Assembly: GCA_003254885.1 (NCBI GenBank)
Contig: QANT01004765.1
Location: 1 to 44,103 of the forward strand
Source of the DNA: Purshia tridentata
Lineage: Eukaryota; Streptophyta; Magnoliopsida; Rosales; Rosaceae
Direction of reading: 5' to 3'
DNA length: 44,103 nt
The first letter of the stretch is position 1. Each line of letters opens with the position of its first letter. The notes under the pieces are model-generated. The model searched no databases, was not told where the DNA came from, and saw only the letters and a program-made list of their open reading frames with translations. Made by a program: the position numbers and the translations under genes. Shown in pieces: positions 19,185 through 31,225 of the stretch.

Positions 19185-21120
19185 CCAGAACTAGAGCTGA
19201 GGTTAATTACTTTTTCTATTATTCATTCATCGCTCAATATGAGGTATTTATAGAAGAATAAATACAAACCATATTATTGGGGCTAGTATCAGGCCTAATT
19301 AGGGCATAACTTTAACTTACTAAGAAAGTAAATTCCAAATAAACTAGGACTCATCGTCAACATTCCCTCTCAAATTGGAGCAGAGATATCACACAATATA
19401 TATGCCCAACTTGTTAAGTGAGTCATAGATCAACACTTGTCTTAATATTGCATTGGTCAAAATGTCTGCTAATTGGTCCTCAGATTTAACAAATGGAAAT
19501 CGAATGATCTTATTATCGAATTTCTTCTTTGTGAAGTGTCAATCCACTTCCATATGTTTGGTTCGATCATGCTGAACTTTATTATATGCAATTTGTATTG
19601 CAGACTTATTATCACAGTAAAGATCCATAGGCCTTGAAGGCCTTAACCCCAACTTCTACACTTAATCTTGCAACAACTTCTTGATTCTTGCTTCTCCAAG
19701 TGACCAACTTACCTCCAACAAAGGTATAGTATCATGATGTAGACCTTCGGTTTGACCTTGGTTTCAACCTAATTTGCATCTGTATACTCTTCCATATTGA
19801 GATGCCCATTGTTTGCAAATAGAACACCTTTACTTGGTGCCTTGTTTAGATACACCAAAATCTTTTCAACTGCATCCATGTGTGCTTTCCCATGATTATG
19901 CATGAACTAGATTACCATATTTACTGCATATGCAATATTAGGTCTTGTATGTGCTTAGTAGATTAATTTTCGTACTAATCTCTAGTATCTTTTTTTATTA
20001 TAACTTGGCCCGGAGAATCATTCAACCTGTGTTACAAGAGTATTCCATGTTTTAATATTTTCTGACAAGAGTATTCTATATTTTCTCTAGGGCAAGAGTA
20101 TTCCATGTTTCGACCTGACCACTTCAATACCTAATAAATACTTGAGATTTCTCAATTCTTTCATCTCGAATTGTGATGCAAGATATTTTCTTAGCTTGGT
20201 TACTTCCTCCTAGTCATCTCTTGTTACAATCATATCATACAGATGATCAACACAGTCACCTTTCCATTTTAGTCTTTTTAAAAACATTGTGTGATCCGAA
20301 GTTACCTTACTGATACCCATAAAACTTCATGGTTTTGGCAAACCTTATGTTGATCATTTAAAGACAATTGTGCAAGTGGAGTGGTAGAGAGAATTTTACT
20401 TGTGTTAGGTTTCCTCGGAGCTGCGTTTTGGCTTGAGAAATCTGAAAAAAAAAAAAAAAACCTATTGTTGACCTTCACCGACCACCAATTGGCCAACTTC
20501 CCCACTCCCTTCTCATCTCTGGTCACGAGCGACCATTAGGTGGGTCTCCTGCGACCAGTCAATCCCTGAGCCGTTTTCTTGCTTGTTTGTGATACCTCAA
20601 AATTAGCGTTTTGGCTTGAGAAATCTGAAAAAAAAAAACTATTGTTGACCGACCACCAATCGGCCAACTTCCCCACTCCCTTCTCATCTCTGGTCATGAG
20701 CGACCATTAGGTGGGTCTCCTCCGACCAGTCAATCCCTGGGCCGTTTTCTTGCTTGTTTGTGATACCTCAAAATTTTCTCAAAATGCTTAGCACCGTTTC
20801 TTGTTCTGGATTCAACACTTCCATATTAGAATCCTCCCTCTAAAGTGGAGAATATCTATAATACATAACGTCTTCTCGAAATGTCACATCCATATATATA
20901 TATATATATATATATCTTGTGGAAGGGTAATAAAGGTGATAACCTTTCTGATCTGGTCCATAGCCAACAATTACACATTGAAAAAACCCAGGGTTCTAAC
21001 TTAATGTTTGTATAATTGTACAAGCCCTATTGGGGCTAGAATTCTATTTGGCCTTATTAGGACATAATTTTAACTTACTAAGAAAGTAAATTCCAAATAA
21101 ACTAAGATTCACCCTCAACA
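19185..21120 (-). mobile_element. Degenerate, internally deleted Ty1/copia retrotransposon
   Basis: Minus-strand relics occur in pol order. 20985-20790 is the end of the integrase region (VGYGPDQKGYHLYYPSTR, MDVTFREDV). 20300-19850 is reverse transcriptase (LYDMIVTRDD for the YVDD site region, KYLASQFEMKELRNLKYLLG, YLTHTRPDIAYAVN). 19640-19400 is RNase H (LYCDNKSAIQIAYNKVQHD, RTKHMEVD, KSEDQLADILT). A polypurine tract (GAGAGGGAAT) precedes the 3' LTR, whose inner edge TGTTGA is at 19362. A matching 93-bp LTR piece lies at 21028-21120, also ending TGTTGAG on the minus strand. Gag, protease and most of integrase are gone, and stops interrupt every domain. It cannot make protein. Confidence 0.8.
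20423..20775. repeat. 183-bp tandem duplication inside the copia relic
   Basis: Unit 1 is 20423-20605 and unit 2 is 20606-20775. Both start GCGTTTTGGCTTGAGAAATC, contain a poly(A) tract of different length, and end GATACCTCAAAATT. Identity is high; unit 2 lacks a few A and an ACCTTC block. The unit has no similarity to copia pol that I can see, so it is probably captured or inserted sequence duplicated afterwards. Confidence 0.8.
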
Positions 21121-22273
21121 ATTTCATGTAAACTCTAATTGACATGCATGCACCAATCATATTCTCATCACACTTACATTTTGTTAAAAGAAACTTTTAT
21201 AGTATTTGTAAGAACAAAAGAAATTAATAATCCAATGATCCTTTTCAACAAGCTTCCCTTTCACAGCTTATTCGGTGCTTGCCACAAAGCACAAAAATAC
21301 ACAGCTAGCTGGTGTGCTTTGTTCATATAATATCTTTGTATTGATTTTTTGTTTTTTGTTGATATAACCATGTCTGGTGAGGACGACATGCCTTAAAATG
21401 TCGCTTAATTATTTACAGTAGTGCATGAATGTATGTACACCTTGTTCAACTTGCAAAACCAGAACTTAATTAATTGGAGATACAGAAACATCAGAGAAGA
21501 GATGACATGGACAAGAGTGAGAATGCATGAGTTATGAAGTTATTGTGTAGAATTCAATGAGCCATGGTTGGTAGTATGAAGGTGTTTGTTGATGGTTGTC
21601 GGTCTCTGTCTCTGGTCGCCATCGTCCGTACTGAAGTTGCTGACTCTAGCGGTAGAGAATAAACATGTGGCCAAATAAAGACACACGAACCTCAATCCAT
21701 AAAAATTAATAAAATAACATAAGATACAAGAGATTAGTATACAAACCAAAATTAAGTCTAATCGTAAGCAATCTCAACCTTAAGTTGTTGTTTAAACAAT
21801 AGCGCAAGCTAATGACAATTTGCTTTATCAGCACTGTCTCTCCAATCAAAGATATATATATATATATATATATAGTACACAAAAGATATCGATACATTGT
21901 TATATATACAGATTATTGTATTTTAATTCATGCACCATTTTTACATTTGATTGGCCTTAGAATAATCTTACTGTACAATGCTACAAATAAGGATACTTGG
22001 GATTCTTTAATTTGTAAAAAAATAACTCGGGATTTTTACACTAAGTAATTAAGTGGGATTATACGTAGCTTTTTTCAAGGTGCTACTAGCCAAGTTGAGT
22101 TTTTCAAATTTAGGTTGGAAAAGAGATGAGAAACATCAATTCACATTTAGTGGGTATATATTCAATTTGGATTTATACAGACCTTTATAGAGTTTGTTTA
22201 AGTGGTAGATTTTTGCATATTTTATAGACTTTTGACTATGGGCATATTGATAAAATATTTAAGGATCGTAACC

Positions 22274-22287
22274 TGGCTTTGATACCA
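22274..22287 (-). other. Possible retrotransposon primer-binding-site remnant
   Basis: On the minus strand this reads TTGGTATCAAAGCC, close to the initiator-tRNA-Met primer site of plant copia elements. No LTR pair could be identified around it. Confidence 0.3.
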
Positions 22288-23743
22288 AATGTAAACCACT
22301 TATATCATAAACTAGATACATATACTTCAGGCATACATGGATATATAAGAACACAAGACCACCTCTGCATCGATCATCAACCTTAACTTAATCATTAGGT
22401 GAAGAAGACATGGTGGATACTCAAACTAACCTTCCACTCTTTCTACAACAATATACGGTGCAACTGATTCTATGGGCTCAGTATTCTGTACGTAGTAGCA
22501 TGAGAGCATGGATTAGTTCTATTCATAAGGGATGGCTTGACAAGTCCTATCCATAATGAACTTAGTGCCAAGCTCAAAGATTGCTCCCTTAACATCAGAG
22601 TCTGAGTTCATATCTAGGTGAAACTTGAAAGCTTCTATAAGTCCCTCAATCCTTAAAACTCAATCAACGTAGCTGTCAATTAGGATTGATGCGGATAGAC
22701 CACGGTGAGCTCAATTCCTTTGTCCAAAGGCATGATGAGTTTTTGTTGTTTTCTAATAAACTAGGATTGCCCATAATATAATTCTTACATTAACTACTAT
22801 AAAATCCATAGATTTGGTAGAGTTCTATACTGAGTTTGATAGAGTTCCATATTGAGTCTTATGGAGTTTGACAAACTTCTTTAATAAAATATATGTCACC
22901 CCGAATCTTAGGTATTCAACAGATTGAGGCACCCGCCTCGAAGATCCCAAGAGCCTAATGCCACTAAATCAGGCATTAAACTCCCAAGCTCCCTAAGATG
23001 AGTTAAAATTTTTGGTTTAGTACAGATTAGATCAAAGATAAATAATAAATAGTAGAAACATGAGAAGTAAAAATAAATATTTTTGTAAAACCAACTCTCA
23101 AGATTACGGTAGTTCATTGCGATCCTGAAGAATTAATAAAATGTGAAATACATAGCAAGAATAAAATAAAAATTTCAAAATTATGCAACACTTAATATCA
23201 AGAAAACATATAGCATGCCAAATTCGCTAAAAATTAATAGAATTTTGACAAAATTGCGGTAGGGAGCACATTAGAAATTTTTTAAACCACAGAAAGCGTG
23301 AAAGCCAAATTATTTTTTTCGGATGCAAAGTAGAATATGAACTATATAGTTCAGGGGATACTACTAAAATATTCATTTTGAAAAATTTTAAGTTCTATCA
23401 AAACCAAAATCAAACTCGTTGGGCTTAAACAAATTGGACTGGTGAAGCTTAGCCGAAGAAAGTAGAAAGAGGCCCATCATCTTTTGGTTACGAGTATTTG
23501 GCTTGGGGGTTTTAACAATTTTGTACCTTCCAGGAAGAGAATATTGCCTGCTCTGACAGTCCTCATACGGTTTGTGTACTATTTCAGTCAACAAGACTGA
23601 CCAACCGCCATGGCCTTGTCTCTCTCTCTCTCTCTCTCACTTGTGTGAAAATCATAGCACACAAGTAATGAAGCCCTTGTGAGTTCTTGTGAGGAGCAGC
23701 TATATATATAATATGGAATTGTGACCAGAATTCACTCCAGAAT

Positions 23744-24829
23744 ATGGAGTTTCTAGGCTGCTCCTTGGATGAATTTTGCTTAACTACTGAAGAAAGCAGC
23801 AGAGTGGGCAAGAGGGGTCGAAGGAGTCACACCAACAATGACGGCGATGAAGTTTTCAAATCGAAGAACCTCCACGCAGAGAGGAGGAGAAGGCAGAAGC
23901 TTAGTGACAGACTCCTCACTCTACGCGCCTTAGTCCCAGATATTACAAATGCAAGTCGATCTTCAAAGTCATTAAATTTAATATGTCTGTCTCATAAAGA
24001 TTCATATATATATATATATATGCTCATTACATTATAATTTTGGTTTCTTTGCCTTGTCTCAGATGAACAAAGCAACCATTATTGAGGATGCCATCAATTA
24101 TATCCAGAAGCTGCAAAAGACTGTAAACATCCTCCAGGACGAGCTTTTCGACATGGAAGCATTATCAGAAGAGGCACCAGCTGAGCCGATTAAGGAACAA
24201 ATTGATGCTGCAGAAGAGATGAAGAAATTTGGGATTCAGGTTTTGATTCTGCACATTTAATCTCTTTGAAACATATATGGGAATTAGATCCTTCTACTCT
24301 TATATGTTTGATGTTGTTGCTGATGTTTGCAGGTAGAGGTTAATGTGAGTCAGATTGATGGGAACAGACTTTGGGTGAAGGCCATTTTTGAGAAGAAAAG
24401 AGGTGGCTTCACTAAACTGATTGAGGCCATGACTGCCTTTGGCTTTGAACTCACTGATACCACCGTCACTACCCTCAATGGAGCAATGCTTGTCTCATCC
24501 TGTGTAATGGTAAGTAACAGCAACTACCAACCATTTAAAAGCAATATAGTAAATCTATGATTCTATAATATTTCTATGTAACAAAATGTCATATATTACT
24601 AAGAAACTTAAAACCAAGTACATCTATCTGTGGTGACTGATATATAATTCAAATGGAATTCCAAGTTACATGAATGTACTTTGTAGAAAAGCTCGATCGA
24701 TCTCTCATGTGGTTGTAACTTGTACTTAATAACGGTCAAATTTCAATGATTTTTCAGGGATTCAATCGTGAAATGCTTTCAGTTGAACAAACCAGGGCGC
24801 TGATGCTGGAGATCATTGATAGCACATAG
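23744..24829 (+). CDS. DYT1: bHLH transcription factor, DYT1 (DYSFUNCTIONAL TAPETUM 1) type
   Basis: DYT1 acts near the top of the anther tapetum cascade and is needed for pollen development. Exons: 23744-23950, 24063-24239, 24333-24509, 24758-24829; joined 633 nt, 210 aa (Arabidopsis DYT1 is about 207). A basic region at residues 39-53 (SKNLHAERRRRQKLS) keeps E46 and R50 for E-box contact. The helix-loop-helix follows (LLTLRALVPDITN / MNKATIIEDAINYIQKLQ). The C-terminal half (about 130-205) is an ACT-like dimerisation domain, typical of the DYT1/AMS/MS1-regulating bHLHs. Exon junctions match DYT1, including the split after ITN. The first intron begins with GC rather than GT (23951-23952) and ends AG; only this junction keeps the conserved N-M join in frame. 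The start is the first Met after a TATA-containing leader. Target genes cannot be inferred from sequence. Confidence 0.88.
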
Positions 24830-25939
24830 AGCAAATGGAAGTATCATTATCATATAGTCATATGCTATATTCCTTTATCCTTAAAACTAATTATAGATTG
24901 AAGTTATTTACTATTTAGTACGTCATTGGGGTTTTGATGGAAGTTATCCTTCAAACCAGGACATTATTATGCATCTTCAAGTAACTGTATTGATTAAGTA
25001 AATGGGAAAACTGTTTTTTGACCATGGTAACTTTGTAAGCACTCTAAGCCATCCAAAAAATGCAGAAATCATATATATATATATGAAGTATGTGGTTTTG
25101 AGGACATAAAATCACAAGCAAATACCACAAGACAGCCAACCAATATACACTACAGGCTGAGTGACCAAGTAAAAACTAACTACTCTGAGACCAAATGAAG
25201 ATCCAAAATTTCGAATCCTCATCCCCCATTTGGTTCACGAGAAAGAATAGAAACATATTTCCCTTTGAAATAAGTGAAAAAGCAAATTCTGTTACCATAC
25301 ATGTTATCAACTGTACGTTTTATATTTCAATAAAAAGGAATACATTGTTTTTAATAAATATTGAAACCATCATCGTGATATTAATTAGATAGGTAAACAA
25401 TCTAATTCAATTTGATTAATCATAGTGCAGATTTAAAAAAGTCAATCAACATATGCCATGTCCGCGAGTGCGTATCAAGAAACTAGTATATATTATTCAT
25501 GCATCAACTTTCATTAAAATAAAACTTTTTAATAAGACATTAAAATTAGATTTATATCGTTGTTATGAGTAATATGTAACCTAAGCTCGGAGTTTGCCCT
25601 TGTAGTAGCTTAGTAGGTTATAAGTAGAAATGCAAAATGGGCCGGCCCAATTTTAGGTTGGATTTTTTGGGCCTAAATATCAGGCTTTTGGGGTTGTGGT
25701 CTACTTTTACGGCCTTATAACTGTAATAACTGTTAAAAGTAAGTTGTGTAGAAGACAAATCCCCAAAGGACAAGTTGCTGTTGCTTAACGCCAACCAGTC
25801 CTACCTCCCTCTCTCTCTAAATTTATCTCTCTCTGTATATCTCAGCCTCTCAGCTTCACACTCAGATATTTGTTCTCTGTTTCTCTGTCTTTGGAGCACC
25901 ACATCGAAATTCAAAACTACCCCAACTCTTCTAAATTCA
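24830..25939. other. Intergenic region between DYT1 and the ARM-repeat gene
   Basis: The first 250 bp is probably the DYT1 3'UTR. From about 25760 comes the ARM-gene leader, with CT-rich tracts (CTCTCTCTAAATTTATCTCT at 25811 onward). The centre is AT-rich with no gene-like ORF. Confidence 0.5.
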
Positions 25940-28936
25940 ATGGATGATAGCTCATCATCAGCTGACGGTCAGAGTATTACTGCTTTGGACTCACCTTCAC
26001 CCACCACCTTCTCATCATCATCATCACCATCCTCAGCCGTCCATCGGGCTCTGCAACTCATCCAATCGGACGACCTGGATCTCAAGCTCCAGGGTGCCCA
26101 CGAAATCCGACGCCTCACCAAGACCTCGCAGAGGTGTCGGCGCCATCTCTCCGACTCCGTGGGTCCACTCGTATCCATGCTCCGAGTCCCCGACTCGCCC
26201 GAGTCTCACGAGTCTGCCCTGCTTGCTCTCCTCAACCTCGCCGTCAAGGATGAGACGTACGTGTCCCCAACCCAACTTTTATTTTTATTTTATAGTTTTA
26301 TAATTTGGTTTTTTGGATACTTAATTCTTCCTCGGATTCCTCAATTTTGGGAAGAAGATATTATATCAATAATAGCTCTTGGTATACTCTTTTTCTTTTC
26401 CTTTTTTCACTCTACTTTTCCTTTTATGTGATTGGTTGCTGAGAAAATTGTGGGGGGAAACAATTTGCTAAAGTTGTGGTTCAGATTTTGCCTTCATGGA
26501 CACATGTGTCATGTGTTGTGTCCCCTTTTAATAAATTTTCTCATATCTCATAGTAAGTGTTTTGTATCCAAAAAAGAAAAAGAAAAAAGGATTAGGTTAG
26601 CTCAAAAAAGAAAGAAAAAGGAAACATGAAATTGGTTGGTTTGGTATCAAATAGTTGAAATGGGTTTGGTACTTATGATTGATTTTTATTAGATTTATAA
26701 TTATAGAGTAACAAAAAAGAAAAGAAAAATGATATAATGATTGCATAGAAAATTTTGAGATAAGGAATGTATGCATTATATATACAGATAATATTTGCTA
26801 GGTGGTAAAAGCAAAAATTGTTGGGAATTGAATTATTGGGTCTTCTATGACCGGAAAAATGTTGATACTTGCCTCTGAAATGAAATCCACCACGTGATTA
26901 ACGATAATTCTTTTAGATTATGAGAACAGAAAAAAGAAAAAGAAAAAAAAATGAGCTTGCTTTATGATAGACTTCCTTAGAAAGGAATTGGATGCTTTAT
27001 GGTTCAATAGGATTTGAGGGGTGGTTGGTTGCTCTTTTCCTTTGCTTCTTACTCTTATCTTTTCTCCTTTTATTTTAAGCTTGTCTCTCACATTCTCATA
27101 TTATAATAAAAGGTTTCTGTTTGGTGAGGTCCGTGAGAAAGAAAATATATATATTACTGAAGCATTGCATTTGTTGCCTGCCCTTCTCTTTTTCCCTTTT
27201 TGCATGTGTATTTGTTACTTTCCGTTTTCTTTAATCCACATATTAGTAGTAGTTATGCTTTGGCATCAATGGGTTCAACTAACTATTTGGCTTTCTCAGG
27301 GGAGGTGGTTCTCCTTCAAATATACCAGGATCTTTGTAATACTTTATTTCCTCGTGGTTTCCATACGAATAAATAATTTTCTTTGTTTTGTTTTCAAAAT
27401 ATGATTAAAGAAAAATAGGAAAAACTAAATGGGATGTAAGCAGTATGAGAAACAGGACAAATATGTTAGTAATTGGGATGAAATTATGTTATAAAATCAA
27501 CCAATATTTCAAGCTGTTTGAGTATTATTTTTCTCTGGCTATGACGTTTAAGTCTTTTTTATTTATTTATTTTTTTTTTCTGTTTTGGTAAATCATGTTA
27601 AACCTTTTTTTTTTTTTCTCATTGGACCTATGCCATTCTATTGTTTACACTTTTTGGTTCTAGTCTTCTAGATATCCCTGTCCCTTGCTTTATCTTAAAC
27701 TACCATTAACTTTTACTTTCTAGATACCATACTAATTTTTACCATAATCTATTTTGAAGTTTGGGAGAAGTCTACTGTTTGTGTTCAAGTGCCTTAGTGT
27801 GTATTATGCGCTTGTTGGTACTTGAAAATTTTGGGGACTTTGTGAGACTATTGCAACACTAACATAACCAAGTAGATAACCCTTGTGTGCAACCAATTCG
27901 GTTTGTTGGAACTTTGTGAGGACCAAGTGAGGTTTATATTTGTACTGATCTTTAGCTTTGCTTAAGACTAACTTTAGTTGCTATGTTATTTGATGGTTAT
28001 GCAGAAATAAGATCAGCATGTTGTAAAATAGTTCTTTCCGTTAATTTTTCTGATTTTTTTCTTTTTTTAATTTGATTTGACAGGAATAAAATTAAGATTG
28101 TGGAAGCTGGTGCCTTAGAACCAATAATTAATTTCCTTCATTCACAAAGTTGGAACCTGCAGGAGTATGCAACTGCATCTCTACTTACTCTATCTGCTTC
28201 TACTGCGAACAAGCCAGTTATAGGTGCTTCTGGTGCCATTCCTCTTCTGGTGGAAATCCTTAGACACGGAAGCCCACAAGCCCAAGTTGATTCTGTAATG
28301 GCTCTTTCCAATCTCTCAACATACCCAGATAACCTTAGCATCATTCTTGAAACAAAACCAATCCCTTGTATAGTTACTTTGTTAAAAGCCTGCAAGAAGT
28401 CTTCAAAGACCGCCCAAAAATGCTGTGCTCTGATAGAATCTCTGGTGGGCTTTGATGAGGGCAGAACTGCCTTAACATATGAAGAAGGTGGAGTCCTTGC
28501 AGTCATTGAGGTGCTCGAAAATGGATCTCTCCAAAGTCGGGAGCATGCTGTTGGTGCTCTACTAACAATGTGTCAAAGTGACCGATGCAGATATAGAGAA
28601 GCGATTCTTAAGGAAGGGGTAATCCCTGGACTTCTTGAGCTCACTGTTCAAGGAACACCCAAGTCTCAGTCTAAAGCACACACACTTCTGCGCTTACTGA
28701 GGGAATCCCCATACCCAAGATCTGAGCTTCAAGCAGACACACTGGAGAATATTGTATGCAACATTATCTCACGGATTGATGGTGATGATCAGTCTGCTAA
28801 AGCAAAGAAGATGCTGGCTGAGATGGTGCAAGTCAGCATGGAACAGAGCTTGACACATTTACAGCAAAGGGCTCTGGTATGGACACCAACTGATCCGACT
28901 TTCAGTACTTGCACCTCTCATGTTTCTTTGAACTGA
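25940..28936 (+). CDS. Armadillo-repeat protein (At3g03440-like, U-box-less)
   Basis: Two exons, 25940-26256 and 28084-28936, joined through a 1827-nt GT-AG intron that splits a Thr codon (VKDE-T-NKIKIV); 1170 nt, 389 aa. A Ser/Thr/Pro-rich start (to about residue 35) is followed by about eight armadillo repeats. Diagnostic repeat cores are HESALLALLNLAVKDE, EAGALEPIINFLHS, LQEYATASLLTLSAS, SGAIPLLVEILRHGSPQAQV, AVMALSNLST-like, GGVLAVIEVLENGSLQSREH and GVIPGLLELTVQGTPKSQSK. The C-terminal helix reads AKKMLAEMVQVSMEQSLTHL. This is the ARM block found in plant U-box E3 ligases, but there is no U-box here. By family knowledge it is a protein-interaction scaffold; its partners are unknown. The Met at 25940 is chosen because family members start with a similar short Ser-rich leader; the in-frame codons upstream look like CT-rich 5'UTR. 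Confidence 0.88.
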
Positions 28937-29399
28937 CTGCTTTGGTTTCATTGGCTTTGTCTTTCTTACGTGGGGTCCTGTGAGATAAAATTTTCCATAG
29001 TGTACCAAGGAAAAAAAAAAAGTTATATAGTATATATGATGCCAGTCCAGGCCATTGTTGTGATGTCGGGTGACTGGTAAGTGTCAATAAACTGAAAAAT
29101 ATGTGAAGTTGACAGTATTTTATTAGTTGGTTTGTAAAGAATCTGTTTTATGAAATATTACAATTTAGTGAAGGCTTCATATCTCCATTAATTTCCTGTC
29201 AAAAAATAAGATATATTTTACCAGTCCATGTTGATTGGGAGTGATTGGTCTGAGCAACAGACCAAAGAAAAGTCGTAAGCTTAATTAGGAGATATATGTG
29301 AAGACTTTCTTTGGTGTCTTGATCATGGAAGGATCTTAACTAATAAGGCTAGATTGAGAAGGGGTTGGCTGGAAATTGTTGTTTTAGAATTCTATGGAT

Positions 29400-29870
29400 C
29401 ACCTTTTCAGAAGATGTAGAATTTGGGTCGGCCTGAATCATAATGCGGAGTTCTCTAATTCTATATCTGCTAGTCTCTGGGGTGTGTGTGCATAATGGTC
29501 TGCCATGGTCTTGTTTATTTGCTACAAAACTTTGGTTCATGTGGAAGTGGAGGTGTAACCAGGTTTTTGTACCTAATTTTCAAATATCCTTTGACCCTCA
29601 ACATCAGATGGGTAGGGAGTGGCAGAGCAGCCAGTGTGTGAGGCATGTCTTTTGAGAGTAGAATGGTGTGCTTGATGGGCTCGCTTTTTGGGTCATGCTC
29701 TTAGTCGTGGTTAGTCATGTTCTGGACCCTCTCCCCTTTATGTAGCTGTTAAGAAGAAGACTGTTTGGGCTCGTCTCCAAGCCTAGGTTTGTTCTTGGCT
29801 AGTTTTGTGATGTTCGGCCTTTTACATTCACTCTACCCAAAAAAAAATTAAAAAAATTAAAAAAGATGAC
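29400..29870 (+). mobile_element. 3' fragment of a LINE retrotransposon
   Basis: The segment encodes LWFMWKWRCNQVFVPNF (about 29521-29580), the W-x-W-K-W-R-C pattern seen near the C-terminus of plant LINE ORF2 proteins. A T/G-rich 3'UTR-like tract then ends in an A-rich tail at about 29840-29866. No reverse transcriptase is present, so it is a 5'-truncated dead copy. Confidence 0.5.
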
Positions 29871-30027
29871 TGTGTTGGTGTTGGTGGTGGTGCAAACCCA
29901 AAAATGCAAGGCAGCTGATTTTCATGATGCATAGACTTAGAAACTGTGACTTATTCCACGAATGAGGGGGGTGCCTTTATTTCCGATTTGGATATTTAAC
30001 AGGACAAGTAAAACTTTATGTAACGGG

Positions 30028-30058
<31 letters not shown>

Positions 30059-30340
30059 TTTCATATATAATAAACAATATATATATATAATTTACATTCA
30101 CTCTACCCAAAAAAAAATTAAAAAAGATGACTGTGTTGGTGTTGGTGGTGGTGCAAACCCAAAAATGCAATGCAGCTGATTTTCATGATGCATAGACTTA
30201 GAAACTGTGACTTATTCCACGAATGAGGGGGTGCCTTTATTTCCGATTTGGATATTTAACAGGACAACTAAAACTTTATTTAACGGGTACATATATATAT
30301 ATTTTTTCATATATAATAAACAATATATATATATATATAT
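29821..30340. repeat. 270-bp tandem duplication beginning at the LINE tail
   Basis: The unit TTTACATTCACTCTACCCAA starts at 29821 and again at 30091. Both copies continue through the A-rich tail, GATGACTGTGTTGGTG, CATGATGCATAGACTTAG, TTCCACGAATGAGG and TTTCCGATTTGGATATTTAA to a (TA)n tract and TTTTTTCATATATAATAAAC. They differ by a few substitutions and by poly(A) and (TA)n length. The duplication includes the LINE tail and its 3' flank. Confidence 0.9.
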
Positions 30341-30606
30341 TTGTTCATCACATAATAAAAAATATAAACATATAAAATGTATATATTTGTAATAGAAAAA
30401 TTTTTTCTTTCAACAAAACATTACATGCTATTCCAAAACACTGTCTGCACTACTCTTTGAAAAGGTGCTGAAGTGCAAGAAGGGAGTGCAAGTAAAGGTT
30501 TCCTCAAAAAAAAAAAAAATATCTTAAGCTTGGGAGCTTCACTTATGCAAAGCTCTCACGTGAAAGCTCATCAAATTCACATGCTGGTCGGCTATATTTT
30601 TTTTAA

Positions 30607-30798
30607 AGAGAAACTTCCCCTGATTGGCTCACTCGCATTTAGCTTATATTATGTATCATCAAATTCACATGCTAGGAAAGTACAGTTGTTTGGCTATATT
30701 TTTTTTTTTTATGGACTTTCACACAACTTCTGCATGGAAGCTTTCGCATAAGAGAAACTTCCTCTGATTGGCTCACTCGCATTTAGCTTATATTATGT
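30607..30798. repeat. 48-bp direct repeat pair
   Basis: The block AGAGAAACTTCCYCTGATTG...TTATATTATGT occurs at 30607-30654 and 30751-30798 with one mismatch. A companion block, CATCAAATTCACATGCT, at 30569 recurs at 30657. This indicates a nested partial tandem duplication. Confidence 0.8.
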
Positions 30799-30879
30799 TC
30801 AATGTGATTATGATTATATAATTTATAAAACACTTGAAAAATAAAAATATTCCGTAAAAAAAAACTGTGTATATCATGA

Positions 30880-31225
30880 ACATGTCATGTAAAGGGCCGG
30901 TTGCTTTACCCATTTTTTACGGCAAAGCAATAGGGCAGATAAGTTGAAAATAGGGATGCAAATTTTTCTGAGTTTCTCCCCTGTCAATTTACTGTTGGAC
31001 TTCTCTATATATTGTTTGTGAAAGTGAAATTGATGAAGTGATAAAAGATCATGTACAAACCAGCATGCATGTACCTTAGATGAGGAATAATGTCACTTCA
31101 CATCAAAGTATAGCTAGTGAAGAAATTAAAGTACATTACTTTTCCCTTTTACATTTTTTTTCCTAATTACATAAGGATTTGATGAATCCAAATCTCTATC
31201 TTCACTTCACCCACCCATCCATAGA
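30880..31225 (+). repeat. Paralogous copy of the A/B-barrel gene's far-upstream region
   Basis: This stretch aligns colinearly with about 34070-34525. Shared blocks include GGGCCGGT, TTTACCCATTTTTTACGGCA, AAATAGGGATGCA, GATGAAGTGATAAAA, CCAGCATG...TGTACCTTA and ATCTATCTTCACTTCACCCA-like. Similarity extends further left to about 29918 (CATGATG...TTATTCCACG, matching 33567-33620). No coding exon follows. Confidence 0.75.

Larger units (their letters stand above)
14441..23743. other. 9.3-kb gene-poor region rich in transposon relics
   Basis: No intact gene was recognised. Supported contents are listed separately: a hairpin (15165-15245), a possible LTR fragment (about 16500-17060), a poly-T mini-insertion (17842-17876), a hAT MITE (17902-18520), a relic of the A/B-barrel gene (about 18640-19145) and a degenerate copia element (about 19185-21120). 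From 21121 to 23743 there is AT-rich DNA with TA microsatellites and a possible primer-binding-site remnant at 22274. The last 150 bp is the DYT1-like promoter, with a (CT)n tract at about 23620-23638 and TATATATA near 23700. Confidence 0.6.

Noticed and set aside
22274..22900. An LTR retrotransposon starting from the primer-site-like motif
   Set aside because: No LTR pair, polypurine tract or pol relic could be found, so only the motif is listed at low confidence.
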